Position numbers and translations under genes: made by a program
The notes under the pieces: generated by a model
Told to the model about the DNA's origin: nothing
Database searches by the model: none
What the model saw: the letters and a program-made list of their open reading frames with translations, nothing else
In this document: one piece after another, positions 27,396 through 36,151 of the stretch
How positions within the stretch are numbered: the first letter of the stretch is position 1
Layout: every line of letters starts with the position of its first letter
Source: an uncultured Flavihumibacter sp.
GTDB taxonomy: Bacteria; Bacteroidota; Bacteroidia; Chitinophagales; Chitinophagaceae
Direction of reading: 5' to 3'
DNA length: 64,000 bases
Assembly (NCBI GenBank): GCA_902168105.1
Contig: CABHOY010000085.1
Span: 24,592 to 88,591, forward strand

Positions 27396-27486
27396 AACCC
27401 GTATATAAGCCATATATAATCCATATCTCTTAGATATGGGTTATATATGGCTTATATACGGGTTATATATGGGTTATATATGGGTT
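27396..27486. repeat. 11-bp tandem repeats folded into a 33-bp hairpin
   Basis: Three 11-bp units in reverse orientation (27396-27428) are followed, after CTT, by five units of the complement, ATATATGGGTT or close variants (27432-27486). The two sets of three form a 33-bp stem with one mismatch and a 3-nt loop. The remaining two units extend the right side. The period is close to one helical turn. Confidence 0.85.
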
Positions 27487-27811
27487 ATCTCACGTAATGC
27501 CCTATAGTAGCGCTCTTACAGCACTAGTATAAAAAGTTTGTTTTGTTATACTATAACGATGAATGCTATTTACATTAATCTATTTTTATATGAGAGGATT
27601 TTGAAACAAAAAAGAAGCCTGTTATCAAATGGGCGGCTTTAGGTTAAGCGCTTCATAAAATGTGCCTGGAAACTACCTGGATCGTTTACGCTTATACAGG
27701 TGGGTGGGCTGTTATAGCCAGGCGGCACCAGCTTGTTAGATTAAGCGCTACAGCGGAATGAGGACATGAGGAGACGCCTGCATATAGCAGAGCTGTTCAA
27801 AAGTGGAGGGC

Positions 27812-27841
27812 AAAAAAAGAGGGAGGCATCTTTCCTCCCCC
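27812..27841 (-). terminator. Terminator of glpR
   Basis: On the minus strand a GGGGGAGG / CCTCCCTC-type stem (27819-27841) is followed by a seven-T run (27818-27812), about 100 bp past the glpR stop. Confidence 0.75.
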
Positions 27842-27939
27842 CAAATGATATATATAATAACGCTTCCTCTGCTTCAGGAATAATGAGCTCAGCCCTCAAT
27901 ATGGTCCTGGAAGAAAGAAACGATATAATCTGTTAGGAA

Positions 27940-28710
27940 TTAAACGATAGTGACATTTATCCCCATCTCTTCCAGCGCTTTCACGATATGTGCAGAGATA
28001 CCGCTGTCCGTGATGATCTCATCAACATCTTCCAGATCACAGATCTTTCCGAACCCACGACGGCCGAACTTTGAAGAATCCGCCAGTACGATAGTCTTCT
28101 GTGCAGCAGCTACCATACGTTGATTCAGCTGTGCCTCCAGGAGGTTCGTGGTGGTCAGGCCAAATTCGATATCAATGCCTTCCAGTCCCAGGAATAACTT
28201 GCTGCACGAGAAATCTGCGAGGATCTTTTCAGCATAAGTGCCTGTCACTGAGGCCGAACTGTTGCGCACAATACCCCCTAGCTGCAATACTTCGATCTCC
28301 GGATGGCGCAGTAGCTCCTGTGCTACGTTCAGCGCCGGAGTGATCACCGTCAGATGCCCTTTCGGATGAATATTCCTGGACAAAGCGAGCGCCGTTGTTC
28401 CGGAAGAAATGATAATAGCATCATTCGGAGCGATCATAGCAGCAGCAGCGATAGCAATATTGTTCTTCTCGTCCCTGCGCAGCTTCTCCTTTTCATTGAC
28501 AGGTTTATCGTTGATGTAGGGATTATTAATTGTAGCGCCCCCATGTGAACGGAATAAGAGGGACTTGTCTTCAAGCAGTTTGAGGTCTTTACGGATGGTT
28601 ACGCCGGAAACATCCAGTTCTTTGCAGAGGTCCACCACATTCACATACCCTTTCTCGGATAAACGATCAAGAATGAACTTGTGTCTTTCCGCAATATTGA
28701 TCATTGACAT
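27940..28710 (-). CDS. glpR: DeoR/GlpR family transcriptional repressor
   Basis: A 256-residue regulator. The N-terminal DeoR helix-turn-helix (residues 5-60) contains YVNVVDLCKELDVSGVTIRK, and the sugar-phosphate sensor domain follows, with the conserved DAIIISSGTTALALSR (about 96-111) and LADSSKFGRRG near 215. It is divergent from glpD, so it most likely represses the glp cluster and responds to glycerol 3-phosphate. The ligand is inferred from context. Two Met codons (1 and 3) make the start uncertain by two residues. Confidence 0.88.
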   Translation of the reverse strand: MSMINIAERHKFILDRLSEKGYVNVVDLCKELDVSGVTIRKDLKLLEDKSLLFRSHGGATINNPYINDKPVNEKEKLRRDEKNNIAIAAAAMIAPNDAIIISSGTTALALSRNIHPKGHLTVITPALNVAQELLRHPEIEVLQLGGIVRNSSASVTGTYAEKILADFSCSKLFLGLEGIDIEFGLTTTNLLEAQLNQRMVAAAQKTIVLADSSKFGRRGFGKICDLEDVDEIITDSGISAHIVKALEEMGINVTIV

Positions 28711-29032
28711 ATGAGCAAAAAATTAGCAGTTGTAGAAAAAAGTATTACATATTAAAAACAACTTTGGAACAAATACGCCTATACTTTCTTCCAATTCGTT
28801 ACAAAAGTACTTTCATGTTGTTGAATTTAACACATTGAATCAAAATAAATATTTAGTAAAAAATGAAGAATATCATGTATAAATGCCAGTTTATGCATTA
28901 ACTTCCTGAAAAGGAAGCCACAAAACATTTATTTTCGGCTTACGGGACTGCCAGCTCCCGACAGTTTTTCTTCTTGTATTGAATGAAATAAACTGAAACT
29001 ATTTAAAAGAAAATTAAAGCATATTCCTCGCA
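28711..29032. promoter_or_regulatory. Divergent glpR/glpD control region
   Basis: 322 bp, very AT-rich. On the minus strand TACTTTTG (28809-28802) is a candidate -7 box for glpR, giving a leader of about 90 nt. No confident -33/-7 pair was found for glpD and no clear palindromic GlpR operator stands out. Confidence 0.4.
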
Positions 29033-30607
29033 ATGAACAGGTTAACCTTTAAACAACAGATGGGTAATACGGCTACAGTCGTTTGGGATATTATTGTGAT
29101 CGGCGGTGGCGCTACTGGCCTGGGAATAGCTATGGACGCTGCTCAACGGGGCTTTCGTACATTGCTGCTGGAGCAATCTGACTTTGCAAAAGGAACGTCC
29201 AGCCGTAGCACAAAACTGGTACATGGCGGTGTACGTTACCTCGCCCAGGGAGATGTCGGACTGGTGAAAGAGGCCCTGCACGAAAGAGGATTGTTGCTGG
29301 CGAATGCTCCTCACCTGGCGCATGACCAGGAATTTATTATCCCGTATTACAAATGGTGGCAAGGTCCCTTCTATGGCATCGGCCTGAAATTATATGACTT
29401 CCTTTCCGGACGGCTCAGCCTCGGACCATCCAGAGTTATTGGAAAGCAAAAGGTTATCAATGCGTTACCGGCTATACGCCGCGAAGGTTTAAAAGGGGGC
29501 ATCGTGTATCATGACGGACAGTTTGATGATGCCCGTCTGGCTGTAAATATCGCCCAGACCGCGGCTGAAAAAGGCGCAGTGCTGCTGAACTATTTCAAAG
29601 TAACAAGTTTGCGGAAAGCGGAAGATGGAAGGATAAACGGGGTGGCGGCTACCGACCTGGAAACAGGAGAGACATATGAGCTGCAAGCCAAAATTGTGAT
29701 CAACGCTACGGGCGTATTTGCCGACGATGTACTGCAAATGGATAAACCGGGTTCCCGGCCTACCATCCGCCCCAGCCAGGGTGTTCACCTGGTGCTGGAC
29801 GCATCCTTCCTTAATAGCTCCAGCGCACTAATGATCCCGAAAACGGCCGACGGGCGTGTACTTTTCGCGTTGCCCTGGCATGGGAAAGTGCTGGTAGGCA
29901 CTACAGATACTCCTTTGAATAATCATAGCCTTGAGCCGCAGGCGCTGGATACGGAAGTCCAGTTCATCCTGCAAACAGCGGGCAGTTATTTGCAAAAGGC
30001 CCCTACCCGCTCCGATGTGCTGAGTGTGTATGCAGGCTTACGCCCATTGGCTGCTCCGCAAAAAGATACTGACAGCACGAAAGAAATTTCCCGCAGCCAT
30101 AAGATCATAACAGCGGCTTCAGGGCTTATTACTATTACCGGCGGCAAATGGACCACCTTCCGCAAGATGGCGGAAGATACCGTTGATGTGGCGATTGCCT
30201 CATCCGGTGGCGGACTGGCGGCAGTTCCCTGTGAAACAGAACATCTCCACATCCACGGATATACGACAGCCCCACTGGCTCCTGCCCCGCTGGATGTATA
30301 TGGCAGCGATACCAATGATATCAATGCGCTGATTAAAACAGAACCGGCTTTGGCCGGACAACTGCATCCCAGGTTACCGTATATTAAGGCACAGGTGATC
30401 TGGGCCGTGCGGGAGGAAATGGCCCGTACCCTGGACGATGTATTGTCCAGAAGATTACGTGCACTGTTGCTCGACGCCCGTGCTGCTATGGAAATGGCCC
30501 CAGCCGTAGTTGCGCTCCTCGCGGCCGAGCTGGGGAAAGATAAGATATGGGAAGAGCAGCAACTGGATACCTTTACCGATATCGCAGAGAATTATCTGCT
30601 TGATTAA
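29033..30607 (+). CDS. glpD: Glycerol-3-phosphate dehydrogenase (FAD, aerobic type)
   Basis: A 524-residue membrane-associated flavoenzyme that oxidises glycerol 3-phosphate to dihydroxyacetone phosphate, feeding electrons to menaquinone. FAD binding IIVIGGGATGLGIAMDAAQR (about 20-39) is followed by SRSTKLVHGGVRYL, the family signature. DAO and C-terminal helical domains are complete (ITGGKWTTFRKM near 370). First gene of glpD-glpK-glpF-glpQ, with 57 bp to glpK, and divergent from glpR. Confidence 0.96.
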   Translation: MNRLTFKQQMGNTATVVWDIIVIGGGATGLGIAMDAAQRGFRTLLLEQSDFAKGTSSRSTKLVHGGVRYLAQGDVGLVKEALHERGLLLANAPHLAHDQEFIIPYYKWWQGPFYGIGLKLYDFLSGRLSLGPSRVIGKQKVINALPAIRREGLKGGIVYHDGQFDDARLAVNIAQTAAEKGAVLLNYFKVTSLRKAEDGRINGVAATDLETGETYELQAKIVINATGVFADDVLQMDKPGSRPTIRPSQGVHLVLDASFLNSSSALMIPKTADGRVLFALPWHGKVLVGTTDTPLNNHSLEPQALDTEVQFILQTAGSYLQKAPTRSDVLSVYAGLRPLAAPQKDTDSTKEISRSHKIITAASGLITITGGKWTTFRKMAEDTVDVAIASSGGGLAAVPCETEHLHIHGYTTAPLAPAPLDVYGSDTNDINALIKTEPALAGQLHPRLPYIKAQVIWAVREEMARTLDDVLSRRLRALLLDARAAMEMAPAVVALLAAELGKDKIWEEQQLDTFTDIAENYLLD

Positions 30608-30664
30608 CTGTAGACAGACAATATCAATCATAGTTCCATACCCGTAAATTTCACGTTAAGCTAT

Positions 30665-32203
30665 ATGAAGGAAAAGGAAATAACCCAGTACGTCCTGGCG
30701 CTCGACCAGGGTACTACCAGTTCAAGGGCGATCATCTTTGATAAGGCGGGCGCCATTGTATCCGTGGCCCAAAAGGAATTCAGACAGATCTTCCCCTCTC
30801 CCGGTTGGGTAGAACACGATGCCAGCGAGATCTGGTCCAGTCAGCTGGGCGTTGCAGCGGAAGCCGTTGCGAAGGCCGGACTGAGAGGAGCAGACATTGC
30901 GGCGATCGGGATCACTAATCAACGGGAGACCACCATCGTATGGGACCGCCGTACAGGAAAACCTGTTCATAACGCTATCGTATGGCAGGACCGGCGAACC
31001 GCTGCCTATTGCGATGAGCTGAAAGCGGCAGGTCATGAACAGATGATCCGGGAAAAGACCGGGCTTGTTATAGACGCATACTTCTCTGCCACTAAAGTGA
31101 AATGGATACTGGACAATGTGGAAGGCGCGAAAGAAAAGGCTGCCGGTGGCCAACTGGCTTTCGGTACGGTAGACGCCTGGCTGGTATGGAACCTGACGGA
31201 AGGGAAAACGCACGCCACCGATATTACCAATGCATCGCGTACGATGTTATTTAATATACATACACAGCAATGGGATGATGAGCTGTTGTCGCTATTTGAT
31301 ATTCCCGCCTCCATGTTGCCGGATGTAAAGCAGTCCAGTGAAGTGATCGCAGCAACAACACCGACCATTTTCTCTGTAACCATTCCTATTGCCGGTATTG
31401 CGGGCGATCAGCATGCAGCCTTGTTTGGACAGATGTGTACAAGTCCAGGTATGGTGAAGAATACCTATGGTACCGGATGTTTTATGCTGATGAATATCGG
31501 GGAGCAGCCGATCATTTCGCAGAACAACCTGGTTACGACTATCGCCTGGAAAATAAATGGTAAGGTCGAATATGCGCTGGAAGGCAGCATCTTCATTGCC
31601 GGTGCCGTGGTGCAGTGGCTGCGGGATGGGCTGGGGATCATCCGCTCATCTTCTGAGGTGGAAGGGCTGGCCGCAAAGGTAACGCATAATGACGGCGTGT
31701 ATCTGGTGCCTGCTTTTGCCGGACTGGGTGCGCCCCATTGGGAACAGCATGCCAGGGGAACGCTTGTGGGAATGACAAGGGGAACAACGTCAGCGCATAT
31801 AGCGAGAGCGGCCCTTGAAAGCATTGCGTACCAGACCATGGAGGTATTGAAGGCGATGGAGGCCGACGCTGGCATTAGCATCAAAGAATTACGTGTAGAC
31901 GGCGGCGCTACTAATAATAATCTGCTCATGCAGTTCCAGGCGGATATACTTAATACACAAGTGATCCGCCCTAAAGTGACCGAAACAACGGCTATGGGAG
32001 CGGCATATCTGGCAGGACTGGCAACAGGTTTCTGGAAGGATAAAGAAGAGATAGCCCGCCAGTGGCAGGTTGATCATTCTTTCACTCCGGCAGGTAAGGA
32101 AGAAGATGTGCATAAGTGGATCAAAGGCTGGAGCCACGCGGTGAAAGCGGTGAAGGCCTGGGCAAGATTCTCCGTCCAGGAAGATGCCGTTGTAACAGAG
32201 TAA
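30665..32203 (+). CDS. glpK: Glycerol kinase
   Basis: A 512-residue FGGY-family kinase that phosphorylates glycerol to sn-glycerol 3-phosphate. N-terminal ATP-binding LALDQGTTSSRAIIFD (about 12-27), the glycerol-binding TNQRETTIVWD, GIAGDQHAALFGQ and GTGCFMLMN are all present. Full length with a slightly long C-terminus. Second gene of the glp operon, between glpD and the glycerol channel gene. Confidence 0.97.
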   Translation: MKEKEITQYVLALDQGTTSSRAIIFDKAGAIVSVAQKEFRQIFPSPGWVEHDASEIWSSQLGVAAEAVAKAGLRGADIAAIGITNQRETTIVWDRRTGKPVHNAIVWQDRRTAAYCDELKAAGHEQMIREKTGLVIDAYFSATKVKWILDNVEGAKEKAAGGQLAFGTVDAWLVWNLTEGKTHATDITNASRTMLFNIHTQQWDDELLSLFDIPASMLPDVKQSSEVIAATTPTIFSVTIPIAGIAGDQHAALFGQMCTSPGMVKNTYGTGCFMLMNIGEQPIISQNNLVTTIAWKINGKVEYALEGSIFIAGAVVQWLRDGLGIIRSSSEVEGLAAKVTHNDGVYLVPAFAGLGAPHWEQHARGTLVGMTRGTTSAHIARAALESIAYQTMEVLKAMEADAGISIKELRVDGGATNNNLLMQFQADILNTQVIRPKVTETTAMGAAYLAGLATGFWKDKEEIARQWQVDHSFTPAGKEEDVHKWIKGWSHAVKAVKAWARFSVQEDAVVTE

Positions 32204-32270
32204 GACCTTTCGCGGGATGGTCTGTAATTCCGCACCACGACCAATGACAAACTGATAAAATAACTATTCA

Positions 32271-33011
32271 ATGCACCCTTTATTAGCAGAATTTCTGGGA
32301 ACCATGTTATTGATACTGTTGGGAAACGGCGTAGTGGCAAATGTGATCCTCAATAAGACAAAAGGCAATGGCGGCGGCTGGATCGTGATAACGACCGGCT
32401 GGGCGCTGGCAGTATTTGTAGGTGTGGTGGTAGCCACTCCTTATAGCGGCGCTCACCTGAATCCTGCCGTAACAGTGGCACTGGCTATAGCCGGTAAGTT
32501 TGCCTGGATACAAGTGCCCTTGTTTATCGCAGCCCAATTGTTGGGCGCCATGACGGGGTCCTTCCTTGTATGGTTCCATTATAAAGACCACATGGACGCT
32601 ACCGCAGATCCCGGGCTGATCCAGGCCTGTTACTGCACTGCTCCGGCCATCAGGAACGACGGGCGCAATTTCAGCAGTGAAGTGATCGGCACTTTTGTGC
32701 TGCTGTTCACCATCTTTTACTTTACCGGAGCTGAACTGGGAGAAGAGAAAACACCCGTAGGAATGGGCTCTCTGGGGGCTTTGCCCGTTTCCCTGTTGGT
32801 ACTGGCCATCGGGTTATCCCTCGGAGGCACAACAGGGTATGCGATCAATCCGGCGAGGGATCTGGGACCCCGGATCATGCATGCGCTGCTACCGGTGAAA
32901 GGCAAGCAGGGCAGCGGCTGGGATTATGCCTGGGTACCTGTAGCTGGCCCGCTTATTGGAGCGGCTATTGCGGCAGCACTGTATTTATATTTACAGCCAG
33001 TGGCGATTTAA
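32271..33011 (+). CDS. glpF: Glycerol uptake facilitator (aquaglyceroporin)
   Basis: A 246-residue six-helix channel of the MIP family in the inner membrane. Both half-helix motifs are present: HLNPAVTVALA (about 62-72) and INPARDLGPR (about 193-202). The Asp after the second NPAR is the mark of glycerol-conducting members. Follows glpK by 67 bp in the glp operon. Confidence 0.95.
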   Translation: MHPLLAEFLGTMLLILLGNGVVANVILNKTKGNGGGWIVITTGWALAVFVGVVVATPYSGAHLNPAVTVALAIAGKFAWIQVPLFIAAQLLGAMTGSFLVWFHYKDHMDATADPGLIQACYCTAPAIRNDGRNFSSEVIGTFVLLFTIFYFTGAELGEEKTPVGMGSLGALPVSLLVLAIGLSLGGTTGYAINPARDLGPRIMHALLPVKGKQGSGWDYAWVPVAGPLIGAAIAAALYLYLQPVAI

Positions 33012-33084
33012 TGATCAATTAACATTGCCCGGACAGCAAAAGCATGCACAGGATAGTACTTTAACAGCCGGAAAAAGTTAAACG

Positions 33085-34014
33085 ATGAAACCATTTCAAC
33101 AAGCAATGCTCGCCGCAGGCTTACTGCTGGCGGCTGCAGGTATGGAAGCCTGTAAAACCACAAAACCGATGACAGCTCAACAGCCACTGCCTTCTTTTTA
33201 TAAAGTAGGACACAGAGGCACCCGCGGCCTGATGGCGGAAAATACTATTCCTTCCATGATCAAGGCAATAGAGACCGGCGCAAATACCATTGAGTTTGAT
33301 GTGCATATCACGAAAGACGGACAGGTAGTAGTATATCACGATCCTTCTTTCAACCCGGCATATACCACTATGCCCGATGGTTCGGACATTCCGAAGGAAT
33401 CACGGAAAGACTACATTTTCTATAAAATGGAGTACAGCCGTATCCGGGAGTTTGTGATCGGCGAAAAACCTTATCCCGAGTTCCCTGAACAGCAACGGGT
33501 AAAGACATACGCTCCTCTCCTGTCTGAAATGATCGATTCAGTAGATGCCTACACAAAGGCCCACCATTTACCGCCGGTATTTTATTTACTGGAAATAAAA
33601 TCATCTGCAAAAACAGATGGAACAGAACAACCTGCGCCGGAAGAGTATATCGACAAACTGATGGCTGTAAAGAATTTACTGCCCCTGGGCAACCGCCTCA
33701 TTATTCAGTCTTTTGATGCCCGCCCACTGCAGGTTATCCACAGAAGATATCCACAGGTCGCGCTTGGGTTCCTGGTATCTGATAAAGAGATCAACCCGGC
33801 GAAACAATTGGACCTGCTGGGCTTTACGCCACAGTTCTACAACCCGGCATATCAGTATATCACACCGGAATTGATAACGCATTGTCATAGCAAAAAGATC
33901 CAGGTTGTGCCGTGGACAGTACAGGACCCGGCAGAAATGAAGAAGTTGAAGGGAATGGGGGCTGATGGTATCATTTCAGATTACCCCGTACGTTTCGCAC
34001 AGGCCGGATTCTAG
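33085..34014 (+). CDS. glpQ: Glycerophosphodiester phosphodiesterase lipoprotein
   Basis: A 309-residue GDPD-family hydrolase that cuts glycerophosphodiesters to glycerol 3-phosphate and an alcohol. The N-terminus is a lipoprotein signal (LLAAAGMEACKTT), placing it in the periplasm. Catalytic residues are visible: VGHRGTRGLMAENT (about 42-55), TIEFDVHITKDGQVVVYHD (about 72-90) and YLLEIKS. Last gene of the glp operon, 73 bp after glpF, completing a scavenging route from lipid head groups to the respiratory chain. Confidence 0.95.
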   Translation: MKPFQQAMLAAGLLLAAAGMEACKTTKPMTAQQPLPSFYKVGHRGTRGLMAENTIPSMIKAIETGANTIEFDVHITKDGQVVVYHDPSFNPAYTTMPDGSDIPKESRKDYIFYKMEYSRIREFVIGEKPYPEFPEQQRVKTYAPLLSEMIDSVDAYTKAHHLPPVFYLLEIKSSAKTDGTEQPAPEEYIDKLMAVKNLLPLGNRLIIQSFDARPLQVIHRRYPQVALGFLVSDKEINPAKQLDLLGFTPQFYNPAYQYITPELITHCHSKKIQVVPWTVQDPAEMKKLKGMGADGIISDYPVRFAQAGF

Positions 34015-34078
34015 CAAGAGGCCGCCTCCCGCTTTAGTCGAAGAAGCGTCGAACAAACAAAATAATAAAACACAATGG

Positions 34079-34127
34079 GACTCCGTCAGGAGTCCACATG
34101 TTTGTAGCCCGGGGTGTAAACCCCGGG
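34079..34127. repeat. Two palindromes after glpQ
   Basis: GACTCCGTCAGGAGTC (34079-34094) is a 6-bp-arm palindrome with a 4-nt centre; CCCGGGG..CCCCGGG (34108-34114 with 34121-34127) is a GC stem-loop. Either may terminate glpQ, but T runs are lacking. Similar CCCGGGG hairpins are common intergenic repeats in environmental bacteria. Confidence 0.6.
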
Positions 34128-34316
34128 TTATCAATAATATGGTGAAACCGTGTTATCAATACGATCCCGCCCCCGTATTGTCAATTCGATGAAACCCCGT
34201 ATTATTAATGCGGGTTGAAACCGTATTATCGATACGATGTTGACCTGTGTTGTCAATTCGATATACCCCTATAATATTAATACGATTGCAATCCCCGCAT
34301 TAACAATGCACTGTAG
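34115..34316. repeat. Degenerate ~25-bp repeats, about eight units
   Basis: Units resembling GAAACCCCGTATTATCAAT followed by ACGAT recur through this stretch (for example from 34143, 34190, 34216 and 34241), with arms such as CGTATTATCGATACG (34222-34236) forming small palindromes. Unit length varies between 21 and 28. No coding potential, no Cas genes nearby, and units too divergent for a CRISPR array. Confidence 0.6.
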
Positions 34317-34369
34317 TTTATCCTATTATATTCCCGTTGGTAATATTTGTACAATTTAAATTTTGAAAG

Positions 34370-34444
34370 GATAGATAATTTAACAACCTTAAGTAACCGA
34401 AAGCGTTAATAGTCAGGTCTTATTTATTGTAGAAATTATCTATC
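34370..34444. promoter_or_regulatory. 12-bp inverted repeat bracketing the pafA leader
   Basis: GATAGATAATTT (34370-34381) is perfectly complementary to AAATTATCTATC (34433-34444), and the right arm ends directly before the ATG at 34445. Pairing in mRNA would sequester the start region; as DNA it could be a spaced operator. Confidence 0.5.
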
Positions 34445-36082
34445 ATGAGAAAAATATGTAAATCACTGTCTGCGCTGGTGCTTACCGGCGCTATGTTGCA
34501 GACGGTTGTTGTTTCGGCCCAGAAGCCGGTGGACCGTCCCAAACTGGTAGTCGGTATCGTTGTTGACCAGATGCGCTGGGATTACCTGTACAGGTATTAC
34601 GACCGCTACGAAGCAGGTGGATTCAAACGGATGCTGACAGAAGGCTTCTCCTGTGAAAACACGTTCATCACTCATTTACCATCTTTTACGGCTGTAGGGC
34701 ACAGTACTATTTATACCGGTTCCGTACCTGCTATTCACGGTATTACCGGCAATGACTGGACAGACCAGGTGACCGGCCGTCATTGGTATTGCACAGAAGA
34801 TACTACTGTGAAAGCGGTAGGTACTACCTCTGATGCTGGTAAAATGTCTCCTCGTAATTTGCTTGCCTCTACAATTACAGATGAATTAAGGATCGCTACA
34901 AACTTCCGCTCTAAGGTAGTGGGCGTGTCCCTGAAAGACAGGGCGTCCATTCTGCCGGCAGGACATGTCGCCAATGGTGCATTCTGGCTGGACGATAGCA
35001 ATGCGAGTTTTGTGACCAGTTCTTTTTACATGCAGGAGCTGCCGGAATGGGCGAAGGCATTTAATGCCCGGCAGCTGCCGGCACAGATGATGTCTAAACC
35101 ATGGCAGACGCTGTACCCGATCAATACCTACATACAGAGCACGGAAGATAATATGAAATGGGAAGGCACTTTCGGCGGAGAAACAACGCCGACTTTTCCA
35201 CACAACATGCAGGACATCTACCAGAAGGATAAAGGCAGCCTGCGCACCTCTCCTTCAGGCAACACGCTCACCCTGGAATTCGCCAAAGCGGCTATTGAAG
35301 GATATAAGCTGGGCAGCAATACGGTAACAGACTTCCTGACTATTAACTGTGCTTCAACAGATTATGTAGGCCATAAATACGGACCTAATTCCATCGAGGT
35401 AGAAGATACTTACCTGCGACTGGATAAAGACCTGTCTGCGTTTTTCCGCTACCTGGATCAGCGTTTAGGCAAAGGCAATTACCTGGTGTTCCTCTCGGCA
35501 GACCATGGCGCCGCCAACTCCGTAGGATTTATGAAAGAACATGAGATCCCTGCCGGACTGCCGGATGGAAAGATGCTGACAGGATTGAATGCATTATTGA
35601 AGGAACGTTTTGGTGCGGACAGGCTGGCAAAGAGTGGGGAAAACTATCATATCAGTTTTGATCTGAAAACGATCTCCGCGCAAAAGCTGGATTACGATGC
35701 GATAAAGAAAGTGACGGTTCAATATTTGCAAACGCTGCCAGGAGTTCAATTTGCGGCAGATGTGGATAACCTGGGTAATAGCCCGGTACCCGAGCCGATC
35801 AAAACGATGATCGCAAATGGTTATAATCCTAAACGTTGCGGGGCTGTAGCCATTATTCCTGAACCAGGCTGGTATTCCGGTTCAGATAAGGGCACGACCC
35901 ATGGTAACTGGAATCCGTACGACACCCACCTGCCATTAGTGTTCATGGGCTGGCACGTTAAACACGGCGCTAGCAACGACGTTGTGAGTATGGCGGATAT
36001 AGCGCCTACTATTGCGGCCATGCTGCATATCCAGATGCCTAATGGCGCGGTAGGTAAACCAGTGCAGGCAGTATATAAATAA
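34445..36082 (+). CDS. pafA: PafA-type alkaline phosphatase
   Basis: A 545-residue exported phosphomonoesterase of the alkaline phosphatase superfamily. Signal peptide to about residue 26 (MLQTVVVSAQ). Metal site VVDQMRWDYLYRY, then nucleophile Thr in HLPSFTAVGHSTIYTG (about 77-92). Further metal ligands are in FLSADHGAANS (about 355) and GTTHGNWNPYDTHLP (about 480-494). Full length. It would release phosphate from sugar or lipid phosphates in the periplasm, in keeping with the neighbouring glpQ. A single-gene unit ending in a strong terminator. Confidence 0.92.
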   Translation: MRKICKSLSALVLTGAMLQTVVVSAQKPVDRPKLVVGIVVDQMRWDYLYRYYDRYEAGGFKRMLTEGFSCENTFITHLPSFTAVGHSTIYTGSVPAIHGITGNDWTDQVTGRHWYCTEDTTVKAVGTTSDAGKMSPRNLLASTITDELRIATNFRSKVVGVSLKDRASILPAGHVANGAFWLDDSNASFVTSSFYMQELPEWAKAFNARQLPAQMMSKPWQTLYPINTYIQSTEDNMKWEGTFGGETTPTFPHNMQDIYQKDKGSLRTSPSGNTLTLEFAKAAIEGYKLGSNTVTDFLTINCASTDYVGHKYGPNSIEVEDTYLRLDKDLSAFFRYLDQRLGKGNYLVFLSADHGAANSVGFMKEHEIPAGLPDGKMLTGLNALLKERFGADRLAKSGENYHISFDLKTISAQKLDYDAIKKVTVQYLQTLPGVQFAADVDNLGNSPVPEPIKTMIANGYNPKRCGAVAIIPEPGWYSGSDKGTTHGNWNPYDTHLPLVFMGWHVKHGASNDVVSMADIAPTIAAMLHIQMPNGAVGKPVQAVYK

Positions 36083-36100
36083 CAGATCGCCAGGATATAA

Positions 36101-36140
36101 AAAAAGCGGGGAGCCAGTTTCAACTGACTCCCCGCTTTTT
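36101..36140. terminator. Bidirectional terminator
   Basis: AAAAAGCGGGGAG (36101-36113) pairs with CTCCCCGCTTTTT (36128-36140), extended inside by CAGTT/AACTG. It sits between the convergent pafA and GHL10 genes. Confidence 0.9.
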
Positions 36141-36151
36141 TGTGGATAACA

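Larger units (their letters stand above)
26990..27939. other. 950-bp gene-free region
   Basis: No credible gene; short frames here lack features. Besides the 11-bp repeat hairpin (27396-27486) and the glpR terminator (27812-27841), it contains two direct copies of TTAAGCGCTWCA (27644-27655 and 27741-27752), possible binding sites for an unknown regulator. Confidence 0.55.

Noticed and set aside
34115..34316. Possible CRISPR array
   Set aside because: Units are degenerate, of variable length and without unique spacers; no cas genes in the window.
36141..36149. Isolated perfect TGTGGATAA DnaA box
   Set aside because: Single copy beside a terminator with no cluster, so no evidence of origin function.
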